From Polyangium sp. 6x1 (GTDB lineage: Bacteria; Myxococcota_A; Polyangia; Polyangiales; Polyangiaceae): a DNA stretch of 64,000 nt. Below, piece by piece: positions 1-7,618 of this stretch. A program made the translations under genes and the position numbers. The notes below the pieces were generated by a model. That model had not been told where the DNA came from and searched no databases. It saw only the letters and a list, made by a program, of their open reading frames with translations. Numbering within the stretch: position 1 is the first letter of the stretch; each line of letters opens with the position of its first letter. The stretch covers positions 1-64,000 of the forward strand of contig NZ_JARZHH010000007.1 in assembly GCF_029946515.1 (NCBI RefSeq), read 5' to 3'.

Positions 1-1634
1 AGGGCGGGGGCGGCATGGGCGGCACCGGCGGCCAGGGCGGGGGCGGCATGGGCGGTACCGGCGGCATGGGCGGCACCGGCGGCCAGGGCGGCACCGGCGG
101 CCAGGGCGGGGGCGGCATGGGCGGCCAGGGCGGCATGGGCTGCACCATCGGCACCACGCAGCCGTGTTACTCGGGCCCCGACGGCACCCAGGACGTCGGT
201 CTCTGCGTGGCCGGCGTGCAGACCTGCGAGCCGAACGGCGAGTTTGGTGCGTGCGTCGGCGAGGTCCTGCCCTCGTCCGACGACTGCGCCTCCGCGGCCG
301 ACGAGGACTGCAGCGGCATGGCGCTCGCCTGCACGGGCGACCACGTGGCCAGCAAGCCGTTCGGCAACACGCAGCTACAGATCGGCACCGACGTCGCGGT
401 CGACGTCCAGGGCAACGTCTACACGATCGGCATCTTCGAGGGCGCGCTCGACTTCGGCGGCGCCATCGGCACGCTCACGAGCGCGGGCGGCCGCGACGTG
501 CTCGTCGTGAAATACGACTCGATGGGCGACGTCCTCTGGGCGAAGCGGTTCGGCAGTGCCGGCGACCAGGAGGGCCAGGGCATCGCGGTCGACGCCCAGG
601 GCAACGTGTACATCACGGGCTCGTTTTATGGCTCGATCAACTTCGGCGGCGTCTCCAGCACCAGCGTGGGCGGCGACGATCTCTTCGCGGCGAAGTTGAC
701 CACGGACGGCGCGCACGTTTGGACGCGGACGGTCGGCAGCCTGGGGACCGAGCAGGGCCTGGACATCGCGGTCGACTCCACGGGCGCGGCCTACGTGACC
801 GGCCAGTACTCGGGCGACCTCAACTTCGTCGGGATCATCCAAGGGATCGAAGGATTCGACGCCCTGCTCCTCAAGTTCTCGCCCACCGGCCAGCCGCTAT
901 GGGGCAAGGGTTTGGGTGGCACGGGCTCGCAGCACGGTCTGGGGGTCGCGGTGACCTCCGACGACCAGGTCACGTTCGTCGGGGCCTTCGAGAACACCGT
1001 CGACTTCGGCGGCGGCGCGCTCACGAGCGCGGGCAACTACGACGCCGTGATCGCCCGGTACGACAGCCTCGGCACGCACCTCTGGAGCAAGCGCTACGGC
1101 GACGACGCGCGCCAGCAGGCGTCAGCGGTGGCCGTCGATGGCCAAGGCTCCGTGCTCGTCACGGGCGAGTTCGCCGGCTCGATGGATCTCGGCGGCGGCA
1201 TGCTCACGTGCGCGGACGGCGCGACCAGCGGCGACGGGTTCGTCGCGAAGTTCGACGCCATGGGCAACCACGTGTGGAGCAAGCGTTTCGGCGACCTGGA
1301 CGAGCAGCGTGGTGCGGGCATCGCGGCCGACGTCTTCGGCAACATCGTGCTCACGGGCAATTTCACCAACCAGCTGAGCTTCGGCGGCGCCTCGGTGCTG
1401 GGCGCGGGCGGGCCCGACGTCTTCGTGGCCAAGCTCGACCCGAGCGGCGGGCAGCTCTGGCTCCGCCGGTACGGCAGCGGCATGATGACGTACCAGTCGG
1501 GCGAAGCTGTCGCGATCGACCCGCTGGCCAACGTCTGGGTGACGGGAGGCTTCGAGGGCATGATCGATTTCGGCGGCGACGTCTTCACGTCCGCTGGCGA
1601 GTTCGACATGTTCCTCGCGAAGCTCGAGCCCTGA
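1..1634 (+). CDS. Secreted SBBP-repeat beta-propeller protein, 5' end outside window
   Basis: The reading frame is open to the left edge, so the start and any signal peptide are missing. The visible protein begins with about 40 residues of Gly-rich linker (GGTGGMGG-type repeats), followed by a Cys-rich segment of about 60 residues (CTIGTTQPCYSG, then DEDCSG) of the kind that precedes propellers in myxobacterial surface proteins. Seven repeats then follow, each with the pattern AVD-x2-GN-V-x-TG-x-F-x-G-x3-FGG, matching SBBP (beta-propeller) repeats. Seven copies would close one seven-bladed propeller. No catalytic motif is visible, so a binding or structural role outside the cell is the likely guess. 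The low-complexity linker and the Cys-rich module resemble those of the Cys-rich lipoprotein at 4699-6450. A strong terminator follows 24 bases after the stop. Confidence 0.8.
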   Translation, partial: GGGGMGGTGGQGGGGMGGTGGMGGTGGQGGTGGQGGGGMGGQGGMGCTIGTTQPCYSGPDGTQDVGLCVAGVQTCEPNGEFGACVGEVLPSSDDCASAADEDCSGMALACTGDHVASKPFGNTQLQIGTDVAVDVQGNVYTIGIFEGALDFGGAIGTLTSAGGRDVLVVKYDSMGDVLWAKRFGSAGDQEGQGIAVDAQGNVYITGSFYGSINFGGVSSTSVGGDDLFAAKLTTDGAHVWTRTVGSLGTEQGLDIAVDSTGAAYVTGQYSGDLNFVGIIQGIEGFDALLLKFSPTGQPLWGKGLGGTGSQHGLGVAVTSDDQVTFVGAFENTVDFGGGALTSAGNYDAVIARYDSLGTHLWSKRYGDDARQQASAVAVDGQGSVLVTGEFAGSMDLGGGMLTCADGATSGDGFVAKFDAMGNHVWSKRFGDLDEQRGAGIAADVFGNIVLTGNFTNQLSFGGASVLGAGGPDVFVAKLDPSGGQLWLRRYGSGMMTYQSGEAVAIDPLANVWVTGGFEGMIDFGGDVFTSAGEFDMFLAKLEP

Positions 1635-1657
1635 GAGGACCACCCCTGAAAAAGAAA

Positions 1658-1686
1658 GGGCCTGGCGCTCGGCCAGGCCCTTTTTT
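1658..1686 (+). terminator. Rho-independent terminator of the SBBP gene
   Basis: A 9-bp perfect stem (GGGCCTGGC pairing with GCCAGGCCC) closes a 5-base loop and is followed directly by six T residues. It sits 24 bases after the stop codon at 1634. This is the clearest intrinsic terminator in the window. Confidence 0.9.
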
Positions 1687-1707
1687 CTCGATCGGACCTT
1701 CAGCGAA

Positions 1708-1884
1708 TCACGGGGCGCCGTAGAGCGAGGCCGCGCCCTGCTTGTCCTTGGTCGTCAGGGTGAGCGCCCAGGAGCTCGTCCCGTTGCACTGCGGGTAGTG
1801 CATGACGGAGCCCGAGTCGTACGACGTCAGGCCGCGCCAGTTGTTGTCCTCGAAGCAGGCGCCGGCCTCGGGGCGCGTGTGCTC
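1708..1884 (-). pseudogene. 3' remnant of an astacin-family (M12A) metalloprotease gene
   Basis: Read on the minus strand, 58 codons before a TGA encode EHTRPEAGACFEDNNW, then YDSGSVMHYPQCNG, then KDKQGAASLYGAP. In astacins the zinc site reads HExxHxxGFxHExxR and the Met-turn reads SxMHY; the Met-turn and the C-terminus are intact here, but homology stops exactly inside the zinc motif. The third zinc-binding His is replaced (RVEHTRPE) and the first two His and the catalytic Glu are absent. Upstream sequence in this frame does not look like protease. The gene is therefore a 5'-deleted fragment and cannot be active. Assignment of the fragment is confident; the cause of the deletion is not visible. 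Confidence 0.72.
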
Positions 1885-2733
1885 GACTCGCGAGCACAAC
1901 AGCGGTGAGAACAGAGGCGGACGCGGACGCGATCGTTCTCCGCTGACCACGGCATTCACGCGACACGACCCTCCCGTCTACGCCAAGGCTTCGGAGACAT
2001 TCGCCGAGGCGTACTCGCTCGGATCGAGGAGGCGGACGAGCGCCGCCGGCAGATCGACGCGGCTGAGGTCGAGCTTCTCGATGGTGCGTAGAATAGAAAT
2101 CATCGCGGTTATGCACATGCGACGTCATCCGGACACGTGGAAGAGCCGTTGAGCCGCCTGATCCCTAGGCGGTAGGATAGGAGCGCAAGCGGGGGCGGAA
2201 ACGGGTTTGGAAGCGGCAGCGGCAGCGGCAGCGGAAGCGGAAGCGGAAGCGGAAGCGGAAGCGGAAGCGGAAGCGGAAGCGGAAGCGGAAGCGGGCGCGG
2301 AAGCGGAAGCGGGCGCGGAAGCGGAAGCGGAAGCGGAAGCGGAAGCGGAAGCGGAAGCGGAAGCGGAAGCGGAAGCGGCAAGCGAAATCTGTTTGTGTAC
2401 CGCTCGGGAGGCTAGAGCTAAGACCAAGGCGCGATCTTACAGGCTGAATGACGTGACGATTTCGAGAACCTCGTCACGATGAGCAGTCAATCGGCCATGA
2501 GCTGCGCCGCCTTGCCGATGCCATCCGGAGCCCGGAGCCCCCTGCGGAGCATCCGTATGCCCAGTCACGGATGATGGCCATCATCAACGCGCGGAAGAGC
2601 GATGCGGTCAACAATTGAAGGTGTAACCGATCGAAGCAGACGGCCAGGCGAACATCGATCTGTGGAATGTCCACGCGGCTGCTATGCGGAGAGCGCGTAC
2701 CCCTCGTTCCCGGTCGGCATCACTGCCGAATAG
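1885..2733. other. Intergenic decay region, no convincing gene
   Basis: About 850 bases separate the protease remnant from the Kelch gene. It holds the hexamer array at 2209-2376. A 41-codon minus-strand ORF (1978-2103, starting MISILRTIEKLDLS and ending SANVSEALA) has protein-like composition but no recognised family and no clear ribosome binding site. A plus-strand frame ending at about 2618 (RRLADAIRSPEPPAEHPY, then ARKSDAVNN) looks like the tail of a lost gene but lacks a start. Together with the truncated astacin this suggests accumulated gene debris. Confidence 0.4.
2209..2376. repeat. GGAAGC hexanucleotide array, 28 units (copy A)
   Basis: Twenty-eight consecutive in-phase hexamers: 23 are GGAAGC, three are GGCAGC and two are GGGCGC. 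The array is followed by GGCAAGCGAAATC and then TTGTGTACCGCTCGG, a flank that recurs after the array at 4347-4436. Open frames through it (EAEAEA, SGSGSG, ASASAS, PLPLPL) are low-complexity artefacts rather than genes. Confidence 0.95.
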
Positions 2734-4254
2734 CTAGCGCTTGCGGCGAAGCGCGGCGGCGAGCAGCGGCAGGCACAGCCAGAGGCCCGCGCTCGGCCCC
2801 GCCTCGGGCCTGCGAAAGCTACAACCGTTGCCCATTTCGGGGCCTCCGCCCGAGGAAGCACCCGCGCCTGAGCTGGTCGCGCCCATTCCACCAGCGCCCA
2901 TTCCACCAGCGCCCATTCCACCAGCGCCGCCGACGCCCCCGCCAGCTCCTCCAGCGCCCATTCCTCCAGCGCCGCCGACGCCCCCGCCAGCTCCTCCAGC
3001 GCCCATTCCTCCAGCTCCGCCGACGCCCCCGCCAGCTCCGCCGACGCCCCCGCCAGCTCCTCCAGCGCCCATTCCTCCAGCTCCTCCCGCACCGGTTCCG
3101 CCCGATGCGTCGAAGACCTCGGCGCTGTTCAGGTAATTACCCTCATTGTCGTACCCTCCGAGGACGAGCACCCTGCCATCGGCGAGGCGCGTGGAGGCGT
3201 GCAGGTAGTGCCTTTCGGCCATCGGCGGCCCGGCGGACCATGTATCGGTCGTTGAATCGTAAATCTCCGTGGACGCCAGCAGCACGTTAGCGCTGGTCGA
3301 GCCGCCCGCGACGATGAACCCGCCCCCGTCGAGCGCAATACCGGTATGGCCGCCGCGGCCCGTGATGAGCGGGGCGCCGAGCGACCACTGATTCGTGGTC
3401 GGATCGTACACTTCGGCGCTCGAGCCGCCCGTGAACAGCACCTTACCCGTCGAGAGCAACGCGGACGCGGCGTAGGTGCATCCGGGGCTGGGCGCGCCGA
3501 TCGAGCTCCAGGAGTTGCTCGCGGGATCATAAAGGTCCGCCGCCGCAGAGAAATGGCCGCGGACGAGCACCTTGCCATTCGGCAGCACGGTCGCCGAGCC
3601 GCAGTGATACGCGACGCTGGTCGCGCCGGCGCTCGACCATGTATTCGTCGCGGGATCGTAGAGCTCGACCGCGGTCTCTCCGCTGCCCCCCACGACGAGC
3701 ACCTTACCGCTCGAGAGGAGCGCCGCGGAATGATACTGGTGCACGGCGTCCGGATGGGCCGCGTAGGTCCACGCATCCGTCGCCGGATCGTAGATTTCGG
3801 CGCTCGGCTCTGAGGGGTGAAACCCTTCCGGATTGGACGAGAACCCCCCAACGACGAGGACTCGGCCGTCCGCGAGGAGCGTGGCCGTATGCCGGTTGCG
3901 GGGTCTGTTCATCGACGCGGCAGCCGAGAAGGTATTCGCCTGCGGATTGTAGAGCTCGGCCGAGGCCAGCATTTTCTCGTCTCCCCCCTCAATGCCCCAG
4001 CCGCCCGTGACGAGCACCCGGCCATCCGCAAGCAGCGTCGCCGTCGGCGTCTCGCGGCCCGTGGCCATCGACGTGGCCTGCGTCCAGCCGAAATTCATCT
4101 TCGTCGTCCCCAGGGCATGGGCGTGCACTGCGCCTCCGGGCGCGACGTCCACCCCCGGGAGCGGCGCACCTTGGTCCGTGCAACCGCCGATCGCCCAGGA
4201 CCACACACCGAAGAACAGACACGAGCCCAGCATGCAACGGTTCACCCTACGCAT
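2734..4254 (-). CDS. Kelch-repeat lipoprotein with MYXO-CTERM-like C-terminal tag
   Basis: The 506-residue protein has an N-terminal signal with a lipobox (AIGG before Cys25), so it should be exported and lipidated. Residues about 55-390 contain seven Kelch-type repeats with the pattern TATLLADGRVLVTGG followed by AELYNP-type strands, predicting a seven-bladed propeller as in galactose-oxidase-like proteins. Residues about 390-470 are a GAGGMGAGG-type linker encoded by an internal DNA repeat. The last 30 residues begin GCSFRRPEAG and continue through a short hydrophobic stretch (LWLCLPLLAAAL) to RRKR, the layout of the MYXO-CTERM sorting tag. Having both a lipobox and a C-terminal sorting tag is unusual. 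No catalytic residues were recognised. The gene is preceded by the repeat-rich gap at 4255-4698. Confidence 0.82.
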   Translation of the reverse strand: MRRVNRCMLGSCLFFGVWSWAIGGCTDQGAPLPGVDVAPGGAVHAHALGTTKMNFGWTQATSMATGRETPTATLLADGRVLVTGGWGIEGGDEKMLASAELYNPQANTFSAAASMNRPRNRHTATLLADGRVLVVGGFSSNPEGFHPSEPSAEIYDPATDAWTYAAHPDAVHQYHSAALLSSGKVLVVGGSGETAVELYDPATNTWSSAGATSVAYHCGSATVLPNGKVLVRGHFSAAADLYDPASNSWSSIGAPSPGCTYAASALLSTGKVLFTGGSSAEVYDPTTNQWSLGAPLITGRGGHTGIALDGGGFIVAGGSTSANVLLASTEIYDSTTDTWSAGPPMAERHYLHASTRLADGRVLVLGGYDNEGNYLNSAEVFDASGGTGAGGAGGMGAGGAGGGVGGAGGGVGGAGGMGAGGAGGGVGGAGGMGAGGAGGGVGGAGGMGAGGMGAGGMGATSSGAGASSGGGPEMGNGCSFRRPEAGPSAGLWLCLPLLAAALRRKR

Positions 4255-4346
4255 GGCGTCACCTCCTCAGTGTGGCGCATATACTCGATGTCCGGCGACT
4301 ACCAACTATGGAGCAAAGACCTGCCGACCCGCGCCCTACCTGCGGC

Positions 4347-4436
4347 GGCAGCGGAAGCGGATGCGGGAGCGGAAGCGGAAGCGGAAGCGGAAGCGGAAGC
4401 GGGAGCGGAAGCGGAAGCGGAAGCGGAAGCGGAAGC
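4347..4436. repeat. GGAAGC hexanucleotide array, 15 units (copy B)
   Basis: Fifteen in-phase hexamers, mostly GGAAGC with GGCAGC, GGATGC and two GGGAGC variants. It lies in the same orientation as the array at 2209-2376, and both are followed by GGCAAGCGAAATC, two or three variable bases, then TTGTGTACCGCTCGG. The shared flank indicates copies of one dispersed element rather than independent slippage. The array occupies the 444-base gene-free interval 4255-4698 together with the inverted and tandem repeats listed next. Confidence 0.95.
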
Positions 4437-4468
4437 GGCAAGCGAAATCGGATTGTGTACCGCTCGGT

Positions 4469-4538
4469 GGAACCAGGTTGACCAGGAACCAGCTCGAATC
4501 GACCCGTCTTGGAGACGGTTCCTGGTCAACCTGGTTCC
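4469..4538. repeat. Perfect 22-bp inverted repeat, 26-base spacer
   Basis: Arms at 4469-4490 and 4517-4538 are exact reverse complements (left arm starts GGAACCAGGTTGACC; right arm ends CAACCTGGTTCC). The spacer is 26 bases. The repeat starts a few bases after the flank of hexamer array B. There is no T-run on either side, so it is not a classic terminator. It could be a strong RNA hairpin downstream of the Cys-rich lipoprotein gene, a protein-binding site, or the end of an element. Confidence 0.85.
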
Positions 4539-4622
4539 GGCTCCCGCGGAATACGAAGCGTGCGGATGAACACCAACCGCCGGGATAGCGGAGGCCGACA
4601 TCGAGACGTCAATATCGAAATT

Positions 4623-4664
4623 GCTGGGTGATTCGACCTAGGTGCTGGGTGATTCGACCTAGGT
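4623..4664. repeat. Exact 21-bp tandem duplication
   Basis: The unit starting GCTGGGTGATTCGACC occurs twice head to tail (4623-4643 and 4644-4664). Each unit contains CCTAGG. It lies 35 bases from the 3' end of the Cys-rich lipoprotein gene. Function unknown. Confidence 0.9.
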
Positions 4665-4698
4665 GCCCCGTGAGGCGCTGATCGCCGCTGGGTTCAGC

Positions 4699-6450
4699 TC
4701 ACTGGCAGGTGCCGGTCGTAGTGTCGCAGGCGAGCGTGCCGGCGTCGTTGACCGCGAGGCAGTCGGCGTTGGTGTTGCACTCCACGCAGGTGCCGGCGAG
4801 GGGCCCGCCGGTGTCGCCACACACGTGGGCCGGCGGGTAGCCGGCGAGGGAACAGGGCGTGCCGGTGGGCGCCGACGTGAAGCATGGCGTGAGCGGCGAC
4901 GGGCCGCAGCACGCGGGGTTGATCAGGCAGGCGGAAGAGGCGCCGGGGATGTCGGTCGCGTCGTCGGCCGGGGACACCCCCCCCATGCCATTGCAGACAA
5001 TCTTCTGGCAGTCGCCCGGCGTCTGGAGCGGGGCCGGGGCCACGGTGTTGCCCGGGTACGAGCACGCGCCGGAGGTGTCGCAGTCCGTGGCGCCGCAGGC
5101 CGCGATCGTCGCCGAGCACGTCGACGCGCAGCAGTGGCCCGAACCGGTGGTGCCGCAGCGGTTGTTCGCGCATTGGTTGTTGCCGCTGCACACGGCGCCG
5201 TTACCGCCCTTGGCGACGCAGGTACCGCTGGAGCAGTAGGCGTTCGCCGACTGGCAGTCGCTGTCGGAGGTGCAGGCCGAAAGGCACGCGGTGGCGCTGG
5301 CGCACTTGACGTCGCCCGGGCAGGGCCCGGTGGTGCCCGCGACGCAGCTATTCGAGCCGTTGCACGTGCCGGCGGTGGTGAGCTGGCCGTTGGTACACGA
5401 CGCCGGCGCACAGTCGCCGCTGACGATGCACTCGACGCAGGTGCCGGGGTTCGAGCCCATGCAATGCGTGCTCTGGCAGTCGCTGTTGCTGCCGCAGTGC
5501 ATCGTGTTGGAACACTTGCTGGAGCAGGTGCCGCCGCAGTCGACGTCGCTCTCGTCGCCGTTCTGCGTCGTGTCGCTACACGTCGGCACCTGGCAGGTCT
5601 TGGGGTTCCCGCTGCAGACGTCGCTCTGGCAGTCGCCGTCGACGCTGCACTTCAGCCCGTCGGCGCAGGCGCCGCAGGCCGCGCCGCCGCAGTCGATGTC
5701 GCTCTCGTCGGCGTCCTTCACGCCGTCGTTGCAGTGCATCGCGACGCACGTGCCATTGCCGTCGCAGACCACGCCGCCGTTGTCGTTGCAGGCCGTGCCC
5801 TTTGCGGCGTTGTTGGCGGTGCAGGCGTTGCCCGTGCACACGGCCGTCGCGCAGACCGTGCCGGTGGGCGCGCAGTCCGCATCCATCACACACGCGACGC
5901 ACGTGCCGCTTCCGTCGCAAACCTTGCCGCCGTTGTCGTTGCAGGTGGTGCTGGCGGCGGCGTTGTTCGCGCCGCACGTGTTGTCGTTGCAGACGGGGAT
6001 CTTGCAGGCCGTGTTGCTGGCCGGGCAGTCGCCGGCCATCAAGCACGCGACGCACACGCCGTTGCCGTCACAGACCGTGCCGGCGTTGCTGGTGCACGCC
6101 TGCCCCACGGCCACGTTGGTCGTGCCGCAACAGCTCATGTCGCAGGTGTTGGCCACACAATCGTTCGTCGTGGCCGGGCAGTCGGTGGGGGTGGTGCACG
6201 CCATCGTTCCGCTCGGGCAGCCGCCTCCTGTGCCCGTGCTGCTCGTGGTGCTGCCCCCGGTCCCTCCGCTGCCCCCGGTCCCTCCGCTGCCCCCAATCCC
6301 TCCGCTGCCCCCGGTCCCTCCGCTGCCCCCGGTCCCGGAGATCTGGCTTCGGTCGATCGAGGCGATGAGCTCACAGCCCGCCGCGGTCGCAAAGAGCGGG
6401 ACGCAACCCAGCAAAACCGCCTTGATGATGGTGTGGACATTCTTGTTCAT
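4699..6450 (-). CDS. Cys-rich repeat lipoprotein with GGSGGTGG linker
   Basis: The start at 6450 was chosen because it gives a clean lipoprotein signal (MNKNVHTIIKAVLLGC, then TAAG before Cys26); the frame is open further upstream but there it reads through the hexamer array and cannot be coding. The mature protein of about 558 residues begins with a GGSGGTGG linker, then many Cys-rich modules of the form VCDGNGVCVAC and TCNDNGG, plus DIDCGGAACGAC-type modules. Regular Cys spacing suggests small disulfide-bonded domains, resembling the dickkopf-like or EGF-like Cys-rich regions annotated in many myxobacterial surface proteins. No enzymatic motif is present. It is probably a surface-anchored binding or structural protein. 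Genes nearby are unrelated. Confidence 0.75.
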   Translation of the reverse strand: MNKNVHTIIKAVLLGCVPLFATAAGCELIASIDRSQISGTGGSGGTGGSGGIGGSGGTGGSGGTGGSTTSSTGTGGGCPSGTMACTTPTDCPATTNDCVANTCDMSCCGTTNVAVGQACTSNAGTVCDGNGVCVACLMAGDCPASNTACKIPVCNDNTCGANNAAASTTCNDNGGKVCDGSGTCVACVMDADCAPTGTVCATAVCTGNACTANNAAKGTACNDNGGVVCDGNGTCVAMHCNDGVKDADESDIDCGGAACGACADGLKCSVDGDCQSDVCSGNPKTCQVPTCSDTTQNGDESDVDCGGTCSSKCSNTMHCGSNSDCQSTHCMGSNPGTCVECIVSGDCAPASCTNGQLTTAGTCNGSNSCVAGTTGPCPGDVKCASATACLSACTSDSDCQSANAYCSSGTCVAKGGNGAVCSGNNQCANNRCGTTGSGHCCASTCSATIAACGATDCDTSGACSYPGNTVAPAPLQTPGDCQKIVCNGMGGVSPADDATDIPGASSACLINPACCGPSPLTPCFTSAPTGTPCSLAGYPPAHVCGDTGGPLAGTCVECNTNADCLAVNDAGTLACDTTTGTCQ

Positions 6451-6544
6451 CGAGGCGCATGTTCCATCAACGCCGCAACCGGCGCAAGCCTTTAACGTCG
6501 CGCGAACGCCCCCCCCGGTGTCCGTTCGACACAACAGCTCCGAG

Positions 6545-6640
6545 TTGAAATCGGGGACGGTGCAAGGCTCGGCGCTATCGCCGATCCTCGGCAACGTGTA
6601 CCTGCATCCTGTACTCGACGTGTGGTTCGAGGAGGGGGTC
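6545..6640 (+). pseudogene. Fragment of a group II intron-type reverse transcriptase
   Basis: About 32 codons encode GTVQGSALSPILGNVYL followed by HPVLDVWFEE. Group II intron reverse transcriptases carry GTPQGGxxSPLLANIYLHyVLDlWFE in the block just before the YADD active site, so the match is close and specific. Downstream, where YADD would be expected, the frame reads RRYGSG and then loses similarity. No upstream start, maturase domain or intron RNA end was found. This is a decayed relic lying between the Cys-rich lipoprotein gene and hexamer array C. The family call rests on one motif block and should be tested by a profile search. Confidence 0.55.
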
Positions 6641-6752
6641 GCTGGCGATATCTGTGGCCCTCTCAGAAGGTATGGATCAGGAAATCCCTCTGCTGGTGCC
6701 GCTGTCCGTGCCCGCAGTCCCGCCGGGTTTCGTCGCCGTCTCGGGATGACGT

Positions 6753-6830
6753 GGGAGCGGGTACGGGTACGGAAGCGGAAGCGGCAGCGGCAGCGGAAGC
6801 GGAAGCGGCAGCGGCAGCGGAAGCGGAAGC
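6753..6830. repeat. GGAAGC hexanucleotide array, 13 units (copy C)
   Basis: Thirteen in-phase hexamers in the same orientation as the other two arrays: alternating pairs of GGAAGC and GGCAGC, preceded by GGGAGC and two GGGTAC units. The downstream flank differs from the other copies but also contains CCGCTCGG. It sits in the 581-base interval 6451-7031, which also holds the reverse-transcriptase fragment and a structured inverted repeat. Confidence 0.9.
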
Positions 6831-6877
6831 GGGAATCAGGGGTCCCGCTCGGGGACGGCGATCGTACCGTCGTGCTC

Positions 6878-6971
6878 GGCCTCTTCAAGGCCATGCCGTG
6901 CTCGCCGTGCTCGCAGCACTGCGTGCTGCTCCGCGCGGCTGCGCGCGGTGCTGCGCAGCCTTGAAGAGGCC
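6878..6971. repeat. 94-base structured element bounded by a 13-bp inverted repeat
   Basis: GGCCTCTTCAAGG at 6878-6890 pairs perfectly with 6959-6971. The interior is rich in nested inverted repeats (for example GCAGCACTGCGTGCTGC) and would fold into a long branched hairpin. It lies 60 bases before the four-helix-bundle gene and may be its leader, a REP-like palindrome, or part of the element whose RT relic lies just upstream. Confidence 0.6.
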
Positions 6972-7031
6972 TCCGCGCGACGGTGTGGGACACGGGTCCC
7001 GGCGAAAGGGTCGTCGGGCGGAGGGTTCGTC

Positions 7032-7361
7032 ATGCTGAGGATTTACGAAGTCGTCTTGGCCATGGCCGGGGACGCGGCGGGCATTGCAGAGCAGATTGGA
7101 CGGAGAGATTCGGATCTCGCTCGGCAACTGCGCAGGGCCATGCAGAGCGTCGCTCTCAATACGGCGGAAGGTGCCGGTAATACGGGGGGACATAAACGGC
7201 AGCGCTATCAGACGGCCTTGGGATCCGCCCGGGAGGTGCTGGCGTGCATCCAGGTCGCCCAGGCCATGCGCTACATCGGCACCGTCAATGCACAGGTGCT
7301 CGACCGCATGGACCACGTCATCGCCACCCTGGGACGCCTCGTCTACCGCCGCGCATCGTAG
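7032..7361 (+). CDS. Four-helix-bundle protein (S23 / 23S rRNA IVS / Avd-like family)
   Basis: The 109-residue protein starts MLRIYEVVLAMAGDAAGI and contains the family's typical core: LARQLRRAMQSVALNTAEGA, then GGHKRQRYQTALGSAREV. The pattern of an Arg-rich helix, the N-x-AEG motif and the GS-x2-E helix is that of the four-helix-bundle family found in 23S rRNA intervening sequences and, in the Avd branch, in diversity-generating retroelements. Members bind nucleic acid and form pentameric barrels in the studied cases. The start at 7032 was chosen at the conserved N-terminus. A relic of a reverse transcriptase lies 390 bases upstream, but no template or variable repeat was seen, so a retroelement role is only a speculation. 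A hairpin follows the gene. Confidence 0.85.
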   Translation: MLRIYEVVLAMAGDAAGIAEQIGRRDSDLARQLRRAMQSVALNTAEGAGNTGGHKRQRYQTALGSAREVLACIQVAQAMRYIGTVNAQVLDRMDHVIATLGRLVYRRAS

Positions 7362-7376
7362 GAAGAAGCCTCCTGG

Positions 7377-7401
7377 CCCCTCTCCCGGAACGGGAGAGGG
7401 G
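7377..7401 (+). terminator. 11-bp hairpin after the four-helix-bundle gene
   Basis: CCCCTCTCCCG and CGGGAGAGGGG form a perfect 11-bp stem with a GAA loop, 15 bases after the stop. It is followed by TCGGGGGTGAGGG and no T-run. This hairpin-plus-tail sequence type is widespread in GC-rich bacterial genomes as an intergenic palindrome. It probably ends transcription or protects the 3' end. The rest of 7402-7618 shows no gene. Confidence 0.55.
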
Positions 7402-7618
7402 TCGGGGGTGAGGGAATTTCAGCGCAGGATCACGGCTTCCATTCCAACGCCCTCGCGCCATTCAGCTCGGATCGTGGCTTTCCCCCGCCAAACCAATCCG
7501 ATCTTTTGCCATTGCCTTCGACCGCAATCCGTGAGACAAAACAAGCGACGCCAGCCGGCGCTAGCAACACCGACCGGCGTCTGACCCACAACCCCGAACC
7601 TACCGGAGCCATGAGCTA

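Noticed and set aside
2209-2376. Protein-coding repeat (poly Glu-Ala, Ser-Gly or Ala-Ser)
   Set aside because: All frames through the hexamer array are open because of its composition; none joins a supported domain or start.
4663-6495. Long Ala/Gly/Arg-rich plus-strand frame opposite the Cys-rich lipoprotein gene
   Set aside because: It is the antisense of a well-supported lipoprotein and has the composition of a GC-rich shadow frame without any domain.
6451-6993. N-terminal extension of the Cys-rich lipoprotein to 6993
   Set aside because: It would translate the hexamer array and RT relic and would bury the lipoprotein signal internally.
6545-7361. Intact diversity-generating retroelement
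   Set aside because: Only one RT motif block remains, no template/variable repeats are seen and the block resembles group II intron RTs.
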